From: a virus
Virus record (IMG/VR): IMGVR_UViG_3300029448_000075
Coordinates: 11,676-47,233 of that record
DNA: 35,558 bases
Direction: 5' to 3' (one strand)
Part shown: one piece after another, positions 8,605 to 16,683 of the stretch
Layout: each line of letters begins with the position of its first letter
How positions within the stretch are numbered: the first letter of the stretch is position 1
Notes under the pieces: model-generated
The model's input: only the letters and a program-made list of their open reading frames with translations
Told to the model about the DNA's origin: nothing
The model's database searches: none
Program-made: the position numbers and the translations under genes

Positions 8605-9170
8605 AAGAAGAAAGCGTACTAGACCAAATCTTATCAGACCAAGAGGAGCAGATTAGTGTTTCGGATGACGGAATACAAACTATTGCTGTTTTGGCAGAGT
8701 CACAAGTTGACTTAGAAGAACAAATAGAAGAACTGAATAATCAGTTAAAGGTGGTTAAGGAAAAACACCGAAGGATTTCAGAGGAACAGTTGCCAGAAGC
8801 ACTACAAGAGGCAGGTGTTTCGGAGTTTAAATTAAAAGACGGCACAAAAGTAAGTACATCTACTTATTATAGTGCACGCATAACTCCAGACAACAAGGAA
8901 GAGGCTTTTAAATGGCTCCGTGAAAATAGATTTGCGGATCTGATTAAAAACACAGTATCGGTCAGTTTCGGAAGAGACGAGGACGATTCTGCACGGGAAC
9001 TTCGTGAGGAACTCACTAGGAATAGGTACACCACTGCTCAAAAACAGTGGGTAGAACCTATGACCTTAAAAGCGTTCGTCAGGGAGCAGGTTGAAAAAGG
9101 CACTGACCTGCCTTACGAGACCTTTAATATATACATAGGTCAAAAGTCCAAAATCAAACGAGGAACTTAA
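8601..9170 (+). CDS. Coiled-coil early phage protein, unknown function (189 aa)
   Basis: A charged 189-residue protein. Residues about 30-70 have the heptad-like pattern of a coiled coil (DLEEQIEELNNQLKVVKEKH is the core), followed by a mixed region with FKLKDGTKVSTSTYYSARI and a C-terminal helical part. It overlaps the gene before it by 4 nt and is separated by one base from the SSB-like gene, so the three are co-translated. Proteins of this design next to phage SSB-like genes may assist recombination or replication; I cannot name a family with certainty. Confidence 0.65.
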   Translation: MKEESVLDQILSDQEEQISVSDDGIQTIAVLAESQVDLEEQIEELNNQLKVVKEKHRRISEEQLPEALQEAGVSEFKLKDGTKVSTSTYYSARITPDNKEEAFKWLRENRFADLIKNTVSVSFGRDEDDSARELREELTRNRYTTAQKQWVEPMTLKAFVREQVEKGTDLPYETFNIYIGQKSKIKRGT

Positions 9171-9171
9171 A

Positions 9172-9942
9172 ATGGAAGAAAATGAAACAGTTAATCAAGA
9201 ACCTAAAGCTCAAAACCAAGTTGCGACCCTGTCTATGGAAGATCTTTCCGCAGACGCAGGGTCGGGGTTAGAGAATGTCACACCAGAGGATCTAATCATA
9301 CCACAACTAAAGTTGGTACAAACTAATAGCCCTATTGTTGATAGAAACGAAGGCGCATATATTGAAGGCGCAAAAGTTGGAGATATAGTCAACAGTGTTA
9401 CTGGTGAATTTTACGATGGAGATAAAGGAGTACAGGTTATTCCTGTTGCCTACCGTCGTGTTTTCTTGGAGTTTGTTGATAGAGAAATGGGAGGTGGGTT
9501 AGTTCAAATACATGATAATCCCAGCATTCTTTCTAAAACTACGAGAAGCGAAAAAGGGCAAGATGTGCTAGAAGGCGGTAACTATATACAAACGACCGCT
9601 AACCACTACATCTTAATCATAGAGGGAGATAAAGCAACTCCTGTTATGTTAGCCATGTCTTCAACGCAACTCAAAAAATCAAGAAGATGGAACTCCATCA
9701 TGGCTGGTATAAGGATAACTGGCAAAGATGGAAATTCTTTTGTTCCAGCTTCTTATAGCCACATGTATTCACTTTCTAGTTCTCCAGAAAAGAACAACAA
9801 AGGAAGTTGGTACGGTTGGAGAATAGACCTCGTAGGTCGGTTAGAAGATCTAAATGCATACAACCAAGCAAAAGCATTTGCCCAAAGTGTTTCCACGGAA
9901 ATCGGTCAAGTTGCTAAAGTGGAAGAAGTAGAAGCATTTTAA
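9172..9942 (+). CDS. Putative single-stranded DNA-binding protein
   Basis: A 256-residue protein with a disordered acidic N-terminus, then the segment PEDLIIPQLKLVQTNSP (about 39-55), frequent in phage proteins annotated as ssDNA-binding or recombination partners, then a beta-rich core ending in WYGWRIDLVGRL. The C-terminal tail is acidic and finishes with Phe (EEVEAF), as in bacterial SSB and T7 gp2.5 where the acidic-aromatic tip recruits partners. It lies directly upstream of primase and helicase. The assignment combines composition, tail and neighbourhood; no catalytic residues are expected. Confidence 0.55.
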   Translation: MEENETVNQEPKAQNQVATLSMEDLSADAGSGLENVTPEDLIIPQLKLVQTNSPIVDRNEGAYIEGAKVGDIVNSVTGEFYDGDKGVQVIPVAYRRVFLEFVDREMGGGLVQIHDNPSILSKTTRSEKGQDVLEGGNYIQTTANHYILIIEGDKATPVMLAMSSTQLKKSRRWNSIMAGIRITGKDGNSFVPASYSHMYSLSSSPEKNNKGSWYGWRIDLVGRLEDLNAYNQAKAFAQSVSTEIGQVAKVEEVEAF

Positions 9943-9948
9943 CTTCTC

Positions 9949-9998
9949 GGGACGAGGTCAGTCAGAAAACCCATCCCTCACTGACCTCGTTCCTATTT
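9949..9998 (+). terminator. Strong hairpin between SSB-like gene and primase
   Basis: GGGACGAGGTCAGT (9949-9962) pairs with ACTGACCTCGTTCC (9980-9993), a 14-bp stem with one G-T wobble and a 17-nt loop, followed by TATTTTAT. It could be a partial terminator or an mRNA stabiliser that lowers primase and helicase expression relative to the SSB-like protein. Confidence 0.6.
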
Positions 9999-10011
9999 TA
10001 TAGGAAAATGA

Positions 10012-11520
10012 ATGGAAGAGATAGCAACCAAGTTTTACAGACTATTCGGAGGATCTAACAGAGCTCATGGAATATTTGAAATTGATGCGTTGTCTACTGA
10101 TGTTAAACAAAAGGGAAAAGCTAAAACTGTTAGAAGCGGTGGTGCAGAACATAAGCACTGGATAGGACATTTAAACGGGGAATACGGATTAGGTATTATC
10201 CCCATAACTAAAAAGAATCAAGTTTCCTGGGGATGCATAGACATAGACACATACCCCTTAGATATTCCTCACATCGTTAATTTGGTTGAATACCAAAAGT
10301 TCCCATTAGTTGTTTGCAGAAGTAAAAGCGGTGGCGCACATGTTTTCTTGTTTACAAATGAGTTAGTTCCTGCAGGAGACATGCAAGATAAACTAAGAGA
10401 ATTGTCTGCTGCATTGGGTCATGGTGGTGTAGAAATATACCCTAAGCAGAGAGAAATTTTAGTAGACAGAAACGATGTCGGTTCTTGGTTAAACATGCCA
10501 TATTTTGGTGGCGACGGATCTACAAGATATGGACTTAACCATAAAGGAGATTCTCTTTCTATGGTGGACTTTTTAGACTTTGTAGAGTCTCGTAAAATTT
10601 CTAGAAAACAATTAGTCGACATCAAAGTCCCAGAAGTTAAAGACATAGACGGTGGTCCGCCTTGTCTTAAAGTACTGTTGAAGCAGGGATTCCCAGAAGG
10701 AACAAGAAACAATGGATTGTTTAATGTTGGGGTGTATTTGAAAAAAGCATTTGCCGATGAGTGGGAACAAAAGATTGAGGACTATAACCGAAAATATGTA
10801 AACCCACCTCTGCCTGCACAAGAAGTGTTAGGTTTGATAAAAACACTACAAAAGAAAGAGTATAACTATCGTTGCTCTGACGAACCAATCCGTTCTTATT
10901 GCAACAGAAGTAAGTGCCTTAGTTGTAAACATGGTGTAGGCGGTAATCAGGGTTCACCAACCTTTTCAAGTTTAGCCAAACTAGACACCGATCCTCCTCT
11001 TTGGTTTCTATCTGTCAGCGATAGGAGGTTAGAACTCACCACGGAGCAACTTCAAAACCAAATGCGGTTTCAAAGAGTTTGTATGGAACAATTAAATATG
11101 ATGCCACCGAGACTGAACGAAAGGCAATGGCAAAATTTAATACAACATTTAATGGATAATGGAATGGAAATCATAGAGGTTGGAACAGATGTCTCTATAG
11201 AGGGTCAGTTTATGGAACTTCTTGAGTCTTTTTGCACAGACTTAGCACAAGCATCCGTCAAAGAAGAAATATTATTAGGAAAACCATGGAATCATGAAAA
11301 CAGTTCTTACTTCAGGTTGAAAGATTTAAAAGACTACCTTATAAAGCATAGATTTACAGAGATGGACACCAATAAAATTGCTGCAAGGTTACGAGACATA
11401 GGTGCGCAAAGGCATTTTTGGAATATACGAAAGAGAGGATGTAACATCTGGGAAATACCATCCTTTGAATACGACGAAGAACCTTTAGTGGTCCCAGAAA
11501 TGCAACAGGAAGAATTTTAA
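10012..11520 (+). CDS. Archaeo-eukaryotic-type (AEP) DNA primase
   Basis: The N-terminal half is an AEP superfamily primase: metal-binding IDID at residues 76-79 (WGCIDIDTY), a nucleotide-binding SKSGGAH at 104-110, and EIYPKQ at 141-146. These are the three core elements of the Prim-Pol fold in phage and TOTE-type primases. Residues 215-280 look like a helical PriCT-type region (EGTRNNGLFNVG), and Cys at 288, 297, 302 and 305 could bind zinc or an Fe-S cluster, as in the accessory modules of such primases. The C-terminal 150 residues are helical and of unknown role. AGGA at 10002-10005 supports the ATG at 10012. The stop overlaps the helicase start (TAATG). Confidence 0.85.
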   Translation: MEEIATKFYRLFGGSNRAHGIFEIDALSTDVKQKGKAKTVRSGGAEHKHWIGHLNGEYGLGIIPITKKNQVSWGCIDIDTYPLDIPHIVNLVEYQKFPLVVCRSKSGGAHVFLFTNELVPAGDMQDKLRELSAALGHGGVEIYPKQREILVDRNDVGSWLNMPYFGGDGSTRYGLNHKGDSLSMVDFLDFVESRKISRKQLVDIKVPEVKDIDGGPPCLKVLLKQGFPEGTRNNGLFNVGVYLKKAFADEWEQKIEDYNRKYVNPPLPAQEVLGLIKTLQKKEYNYRCSDEPIRSYCNRSKCLSCKHGVGGNQGSPTFSSLAKLDTDPPLWFLSVSDRRLELTTEQLQNQMRFQRVCMEQLNMMPPRLNERQWQNLIQHLMDNGMEIIEVGTDVSIEGQFMELLESFCTDLAQASVKEEILLGKPWNHENSSYFRLKDLKDYLIKHRFTEMDTNKIAARLRDIGAQRHFWNIRKRGCNIWEIPSFEYDEEPLVVPEMQQEEF

Positions 11521-13019
11521 TGTGGAATATTGTTGTGGGTCCACCAGGAACTGGAAAAACCACGTTTCTTTTAAGCCAAACAGAAAGATATTTAGAGCAA
11601 GGTATTAACCCCTCTAGAATTGGGTACTTAGCGTTTACTAAAAAAGCTGCAACAGAAGCACTGAACCGTGCGATTTCAAAATTTGAATTAGATCCTGACG
11701 AACTACCCTATTTCAGGACAATACATTCTCTTTGTTATAAGTGTCTTAATCTTAAAAGGTCGGACGTCATAGGTGGGGAACATTTTAAAGAGTTGGGAGA
11801 ACTTTTAGGAGAAAGGATAACAGGTTCTTGGAACATGTCTGAGGGGCAAATAAAAACATTAACAAAAGCAGATAAAATGTTGTTTTTAGAAAACATAGCT
11901 AGAAATAAAACAAGACCCTTCAAACAGGAATGGTCTTCTACTTCCCCCAACTACACATGGCTCCATTTTGAGTGGTTTTGTAGTTCATACAGAAAGTATA
12001 AAGACACTCGTTTTTTGCTCGACTACACAGACATGTTAGAACAGTTCTTAGAGTGTAGCAACATCCCAACCCTAGATGTGTTATTTATAGACGAAGCACA
12101 AGACCTTTCCTCTCTGCAGTGGAAGTGTATTCGTAAATTAGCAGAATCTTCAAGGGAAGTTTTTATCGCAGGAGACGACGACCAAGCTATTTACAAGTGG
12201 GCAGGTGCAGATGTTCAACAGTTTATAGACTTAAAGGGCAAAGAAATACAACTAACACAATCTTACAGAGTTCCTAAGAAGATACATTTATTGTCTAACC
12301 AAATCATACAAAGAACTAAAAACAGAAGACAGAAGGTTTGGAAGCCACAAAAAAGAGAGGGAACTGTTGATTTTCAAACTTCATACGAGCATATTGATTT
12401 AACAAAAGGGAATTGGTTAGTTTTGGGAAGAAACAACTACTTATTAAATTCTGTTGAAGATCATTTAAAATTAGTTGGTGTTCTGTACGAGAGAAGCAAC
12501 AAAGTCTCAGTGAGAAACAGTTTATTAGAAGCGATTTATTCCTGGGAAACTTTAAGAAAGGGAGGAGTGGTCACTTTAGATAAAGTTAAATCAATTTATT
12601 CATTTATTTCCTCAAAAATTGGCATAGAAAGGGGGAAGAAAAATCTAAAAAATGCTTCAGAAGAAGAGATGTTTAGTATGGATAAATTAAGGAAAGAACA
12701 CGGTTTATTGGTTGATGGTATTTGGCATGAGGTTTTTGATCGTGTCGGAGCAGAGGAAAAGGAGTATTTAATTTCTTGTTTAAGGAAAGAGGAGAAGCTA
12801 AGTTCTCCTAGGATAAAGTTAAGCACTATTCATGCTGCAAAAGGTGGGGAAGCAGATAATGTTTTACTCATGACGGACATAGCCAACAGCACTTGGAAAG
12901 AATTGTATAAAAACTCCGACAACGAAAACAGAACATTTTATGTGGCGGTCACGAGGGCGAGAGAGAATTTATGCATAATCCAACCCACCACGAATAAATT
13001 TTACCAAATAATTTTCTAA
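11520..13019 (+). CDS. UvrD/Rep-like superfamily 1 DNA helicase
   Basis: ATP-driven DNA unwinding enzyme. Walker A is GPPGTGKT (7-14), starting almost at the N-terminus; motif Ia AFTKKAA (38-44); Walker B FIDEAQD (189-195); motif III AGDDDQAIYKWAGA (217-230); motif IV QSYR (247-250); motif V STIHAAKGGEA near residue 437; and motif VI VAVTRARE (475-482). The 499-residue length is shorter than bacterial UvrD, as in phage versions with reduced 1B/2B domains. It is coupled to the primase gene by a TAATG overlap, so it probably acts with it at the fork. No DnaB-type helicase is seen in this window. Confidence 0.92.
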   Translation: MWNIVVGPPGTGKTTFLLSQTERYLEQGINPSRIGYLAFTKKAATEALNRAISKFELDPDELPYFRTIHSLCYKCLNLKRSDVIGGEHFKELGELLGERITGSWNMSEGQIKTLTKADKMLFLENIARNKTRPFKQEWSSTSPNYTWLHFEWFCSSYRKYKDTRFLLDYTDMLEQFLECSNIPTLDVLFIDEAQDLSSLQWKCIRKLAESSREVFIAGDDDQAIYKWAGADVQQFIDLKGKEIQLTQSYRVPKKIHLLSNQIIQRTKNRRQKVWKPQKREGTVDFQTSYEHIDLTKGNWLVLGRNNYLLNSVEDHLKLVGVLYERSNKVSVRNSLLEAIYSWETLRKGGVVTLDKVKSIYSFISSKIGIERGKKNLKNASEEEMFSMDKLRKEHGLLVDGIWHEVFDRVGAEEKEYLISCLRKEEKLSSPRIKLSTIHAAKGGEADNVLLMTDIANSTWKELYKNSDNENRTFYVAVTRARENLCIIQPTTNKFYQIIF

Positions 13020-13027
13020 TTAACCCC

Positions 13028-13056
13028 TTTACTAAGTAAAGCGAATGAGATATGAT
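13028..13056 (+). promoter_or_regulatory. Promoter of the putative base-modification block
   Basis: TTTACT (13028-13033, in CCCCTTTACT), a 17-nt spacer, and TATGAT (13051-13056). The -10 covers an in-frame ATG at 13052, so the true start of the next gene should be the ATG at 13067. Confidence 0.65.
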
Positions 13057-13066
13057 AAAGGACACC

Positions 13067-13882
13067 ATGAAAGACTTTTTTAAATTCATAAGCGAAAGAC
13101 ACCAGATTTATTTAAACAGGCAGACAGGCATGTCTTTCCCTTGGACAGAAGACGAAATATTACAAACCTATAGTTTTTGTAATGTGTTTAGAGAATTAGA
13201 CACAGTTACTATATGGCTTCGTGAAAACTGGCGAGAACCATATGCCGACCACCCCAACTTACCTTTTGCTATGGCAATGGCGAGACAGATCAACTGGACA
13301 GAGACACTATCAGAGATTGGCTTTCCTGAGGAATGGAACCCAGAGCATGCTAAAAATGTCATGCGAGCCAGACAACTTAAGAAAGAAAAAGTGTATACTG
13401 GTGCATACATGTTAACTGGTACGCTAGGTGGTCCAAAAATAGACCAAACGATAGATAAGATTTTAACACCCTTGTACGAAGACCAACCCGAAATAGACAA
13501 CGATTCACTTGAAAATACTTGGAGAGAGTATTTAAGATATAAGGGTTTCGCAAAGTTTATTTCATACGAGGTTGTCACAGATTTAAGACACACTAAACAT
13601 TTAAATCAAGCAAAAGACATAATGACTTGGGCAAACGCTGGTCCAGGAGCAAAACGAGGATTAAATAGAATTTTTGAAAGGGACATAAAAACTCCATTAA
13701 AAAATGAACAGTCAAACCATGAAATGATGGATTTATTGGACATTTCGGTCGAAATGCTAGAACCCCATGTTCCAGCATTGGAGATGAGAGACATAGAGCA
13801 TTCATTGTGTGAGTTTGATAAATATGAACGAACCAGATTAAACCAAGGGAGACCACGTGCTAAATATCACAGACCTGTTTAA
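13067..13882 (+). CDS. 5-hmdU DNA kinase helical-domain / aGPT-pyrophosphorylase-type protein
   Basis: I recognise the all-helical domain linked to thymine hypermodification (HMUDK helical domain and the alpha-glutamyl/putrescinyl-thymine pyrophosphorylase group). With the start at 13067: ERH (10-12), PWTEDEIL (25-32), FCNVFRELD (37-45), VYTGAYML (109-116) and a hairpin-like GPGAKRGLNR (192-201) appear in the expected order. The family acts on hydroxymethyluracil in phage DNA or on its pyrophosphorylated form. No P-loop kinase domain is present, so this is the helical part alone, and its exact reaction is unknown. The 276-codon form from 13052 is unlikely because that ATG lies in the -10 box. 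AAAGGA precedes 13067. Its end overlaps the cupin gene by 26 nt. Confidence 0.7.
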   Translation: MKDFFKFISERHQIYLNRQTGMSFPWTEDEILQTYSFCNVFRELDTVTIWLRENWREPYADHPNLPFAMAMARQINWTETLSEIGFPEEWNPEHAKNVMRARQLKKEKVYTGAYMLTGTLGGPKIDQTIDKILTPLYEDQPEIDNDSLENTWREYLRYKGFAKFISYEVVTDLRHTKHLNQAKDIMTWANAGPGAKRGLNRIFERDIKTPLKNEQSNHEMMDLLDISVEMLEPHVPALEMRDIEHSLCEFDKYERTRLNQGRPRAKYHRPV

Positions 13883-14189
13883 AACAGTAAAAGAAGACGA
13901 GCGATACCTCGTTGAAGACAACACCGATCTAGAAACATTGGTAGTCAGTAAGACTTGCTTAAAGCCTGAGAAAGAAACCACAGGACACTCACATAGCGGT
14001 CAAGAAGAAGTGTATATATTTACTACAGGGGAGGGCTACCTTGAGTCAAACGACGAGGTCATAAAGGTTAAAGAGGGAGACATTGTTATAATAGACGACG
14101 GTGATTTCCATAGAGTCCATAACCCACACCCTTCTATTAATTTAAGTTTTATATGTATATTTCCAGGAAAACGATATGACCATAAGTGA
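13857..14189 (+). CDS. Single-domain cupin protein
   Basis: A 110-residue beta-barrel protein with both cupin motifs: His44-x-His46-x3-Glu50 in motif 1 (GHSHSGQEEVYIF) and His85-x3-Asn89 in motif 2 (DGDFHRVHN), so the metal site is intact. Small cupins include sugar isomerases/epimerases, dioxygenases and ligand sensors, so the reaction cannot be fixed. The start is GTG at 13857, with AAGGGA at 13845-13850, and it overlaps the previous gene by 26 nt and the next by 14 nt. Its place between a hmdU-pathway protein and a methyltransferase/glycosyltransferase pair suggests it shapes the group added to DNA, possibly a sugar; this is inference. Confidence 0.8.
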   Translation: MLNITDLFKTVKEDERYLVEDNTDLETLVVSKTCLKPEKETTGHSHSGQEEVYIFTTGEGYLESNDEVIKVKEGDIVIIDDGDFHRVHNPHPSINLSFICIFPGKRYDHK

Positions 14190-14886
14190 AAAAGAAGCTT
14201 CAGCAGAAACAGTTTTTGACAAGAAGTCTGGTCTTTGGTATAGACCCGAACTTGGTGAACTCTTTGTTATAGGGGAACAAACTCAGTATAAGTCTTTAGA
14301 TTTTGACAATAAAACTGTAATGGATGTTGGTGCACACATTGGTTGTTTTGCAGACTTAGCGATAAAGTATGGTGCTAAACATGTTTGGTGTTATGAACCA
14401 ACCAGAGAAAGTTTCGAATTATTAGAGAAAAATTTATCCACAAGAATGCAGTGGGCACAACTATACAACTCTGCACTCACAGGAAACAAAGAGGATACTG
14501 TTGATTTTTATTTGTCTAAAAAGTATCCAACATGCCACACTCACATGCCCGTCCGAGGAAGAGAAAAGGTCACAGTGGATGCTATGAATTTTTGGGACAG
14601 AGTAGACCTTCACCAACCAGAAATATTAAAAGTCGATGTAGAAGGTGGGGAATATGATTTTATATTTCAACAAGAAATACCTGATTATGTTGAGCAAATA
14701 GCAATTGAACTGCACCTCGGTAAGAAAGGGTACAGAGATTTAGGAATAAAAACTGCCAAACTATTTAGCGACTGGCATTATCATGCTTCTTTTCGTTTTA
14801 GTTGGCACATCACAACATTAATCCTACATCGGAATAAAAAAGGTAAGGGAACTGTAAAAGAAAGAATAAAGGAACTAGAATTATGA
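14176..14886 (+). CDS. FkbM-type SAM-dependent methyltransferase
   Basis: Class I methyltransferase. Motif I VMDVGAHIGCFA (48-59) binds SAM; the acidic residue ending beta-2 lies in YEPT (73-76); and LKVDVEGGEY (151-160) is the FkbM family signature. FkbM enzymes O-methylate sugars and polyketides, not DNA bases directly. The gene overlaps the cupin by 14 nt and the glycosyltransferase by 4 nt, so it is made with both. I infer it methylates a sugar or similar moiety handled by the neighbouring glycosyltransferase. A target on phage glycan or host surface glycan is the main alternative. Confidence 0.85.
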   Translation: MTISEKEASAETVFDKKSGLWYRPELGELFVIGEQTQYKSLDFDNKTVMDVGAHIGCFADLAIKYGAKHVWCYEPTRESFELLEKNLSTRMQWAQLYNSALTGNKEDTVDFYLSKKYPTCHTHMPVRGREKVTVDAMNFWDRVDLHQPEILKVDVEGGEYDFIFQQEIPDYVEQIAIELHLGKKGYRDLGIKTAKLFSDWHYHASFRFSWHITTLILHRNKKGKGTVKERIKELEL

Positions 14887-16220
14887 AAATATTAATAACA
14901 TTGTACGACATCAACAATCCTGGAGGGATTGTTAACCACATAGAAAACTTAATCTCAGGGTTCATTGAACTTGGTCATGAAGTTAATTTTGTGCAGCTTC
15001 TTTGGAAGGATAAGGTCAAAGGCAGAACAACAAAGTTCCCAGAGAGGTTTACTAAAAACCAGCTAGGAATGTTGTACCATCAGAAAGCTGGTTGGATTTT
15101 CCCCTCTGATAAAAGGTTTGCGTATAAGGGGCAATATAACATAAACAAATGGAAACAGTTTGCTGAAGGGTATGACCTTATTATATGGGAAGTGCCTGTA
15201 CCAACTAAACAACAACAGAACAGAGGAAACTTAGATTGGCTTGAGGTGTATAACCTGTCGCCGAGTGTTAAACAAATCGGTATAGTTCATGATGGAAATT
15301 TAAGAAAAAGTTATCCTTGGATTCAAAATGTAAAAGAATACTTCAATGGGTTGGCTTGTGTGCATCCCTGTGCTTATCATGGTGCAGATGTTATAGAAAT
15401 ACCAAGGGCGCTCATACTTAACCCACAAGACCTTAGGGATGTTAAACCTGCAAATGGTTTATTTTGGGATGCTCGCAAAAGAGGATTTCTCTCCTTACAA
15501 ACATTCAAAGGTTGGAAACATGTTGATGATTTAATTCGTGCAATTCCCCATATGGATCGAAACATTGAAAAGTACGTTGCTGGTGGTGGTATTGAATATC
15601 GGTACATGACTTCGAAAGAAAAGTGTAAAGAAAAGTATTTCGTTTCAAGGGAGCTCGACCCAGATATCTCGGAACAACACATGGGGAAAAAGATTTGGGA
15701 TGTTGCACTGGAAAAAGGTATGGAATGGTTAGGGTATATACACCCAGAAGAAGTCGACCAAAGGATGAAAACACTGCGTTGTGTTATCGATCCTTCTTGG
15801 TCTAAAAATTATGCTAAAATTGGCGACCACTTCAACAGAGTTGTGGTTGATGGAATAATGAGGGGACTAATCCCTATTGCTAGGAATTTAGGTATTTCCA
15901 CAAACCTTGAGGGAGAGGGTGAAGTTTTCACACCTAATAAAAACTATGTCATGGTTCCATTTGATGCGAAACCAAAAGAGTTTGGTGAAATTGTTGAAAA
16001 CACCATCAATTTATCGTCCTATCAGGCAACGGAGTATTACGAAAATAATTTGGAGTTACTTCCATTGTTTGAGAGGAAAAAAATAGCGCAAGAATATATA
16101 GACTTAGGGAATGGTCTTCCTACAGGATTCTATAACAAACTAGAAACAGGAACTGTAGACCCTAAGACCACAGCAAAAGCAGAAAAAGTCATTAATGAAT
16201 TTTTCGGAGAAGAAGCATGA
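14883..16220 (+). CDS. GT-B fold glycosyltransferase (GT4-like)
   Basis: A 445-residue two-domain glycosyltransferase. The N-terminal Rossmann domain starts MKILITLYDINNPGG with the Gly-Gly loop at 14-15 that contacts the acceptor or phosphate. The C-terminal domain has GWKHVDDLIRAI (210-221), VAGGG (232-236), WLGYIHPEEV (282-291) and VVDGIMRGLIPIARNLG (321-337), which corresponds to the donor-binding E-x7-E region of GT4 enzymes, although the canonical Glu pair is altered here. The gene overlaps its neighbours by 4 nt on both sides. Phage GT-B enzymes can glucosylate hydroxymethylated bases, which fits the neighbours, but glycosylation of another acceptor cannot be excluded. Confidence 0.8.
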   Translation: MKILITLYDINNPGGIVNHIENLISGFIELGHEVNFVQLLWKDKVKGRTTKFPERFTKNQLGMLYHQKAGWIFPSDKRFAYKGQYNINKWKQFAEGYDLIIWEVPVPTKQQQNRGNLDWLEVYNLSPSVKQIGIVHDGNLRKSYPWIQNVKEYFNGLACVHPCAYHGADVIEIPRALILNPQDLRDVKPANGLFWDARKRGFLSLQTFKGWKHVDDLIRAIPHMDRNIEKYVAGGGIEYRYMTSKEKCKEKYFVSRELDPDISEQHMGKKIWDVALEKGMEWLGYIHPEEVDQRMKTLRCVIDPSWSKNYAKIGDHFNRVVVDGIMRGLIPIARNLGISTNLEGEGEVFTPNKNYVMVPFDAKPKEFGEIVENTINLSSYQATEYYENNLELLPLFERKKIAQEYIDLGNGLPTGFYNKLETGTVDPKTTAKAEKVINEFFGEEA

Positions 16221-16669
16221 TTCTTCCTGTTGAAATGGTTATATTAAATCCAGATGTGGAAAAATATGGACTGCCTAAATGGGCAACAACAGGTTCTGCA
16301 GGAATGGATTTAAGAGCGCTCAAGGACGCTGAACTTTATCCAGGAGACCAAGAAGAGTTTTCTTTGGGGTTTTCTATTAGCCTACCTTTTGGCTCTTTTG
16401 GATTGCTTGCCCCTCGATCAAGCCTAGGAATACAGCGAATTCATTTGAGTAATTTAGTTGGGATTATTGATTCAGACTACCAAGGAGAACTCGTGGTGAA
16501 CCTCACTAACAACTCTAGACATCCCGAACCCTTTAAAATTAAGGCTGGGGATCGCATAGCGCAATTAGTTGTATTGCCTTTTTGCCATGCAGATTGGGAT
16601 ATAGTTACAAAGTTCAGCAATGAAAGCGATCGAGGTGATGGTGGTTTTGGGAGCACTGGTGTAGATTAA
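16217..16669 (+). CDS. dut: dUTP diphosphatase (dUTPase)
   Basis: Hydrolyses dUTP to dUMP, keeping uracil out of DNA and supplying the substrate of thymidylate synthase-type enzymes. All five trimeric dUTPase motifs are complete: AGMDLRA (28-34), APRSSLG (65-71), GIIDSDYQGEL (82-92), GDRIAQLVV (111-119) and RGDGGFGSTG (139-148). The 150-residue length is normal. It overlaps the glycosyltransferase by 4 nt (ATGA) and is followed by the TS-like gene, so the dUMP producer and user are adjacent. Confidence 0.97.
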   Translation: MILPVEMVILNPDVEKYGLPKWATTGSAGMDLRALKDAELYPGDQEEFSLGFSISLPFGSFGLLAPRSSLGIQRIHLSNLVGIIDSDYQGELVVNLTNNSRHPEPFKIKAGDRIAQLVVLPFCHADWDIVTKFSNESDRGDGGFGSTGVD

Positions 16670-16683
16670 TTAAGGAGAAAACA

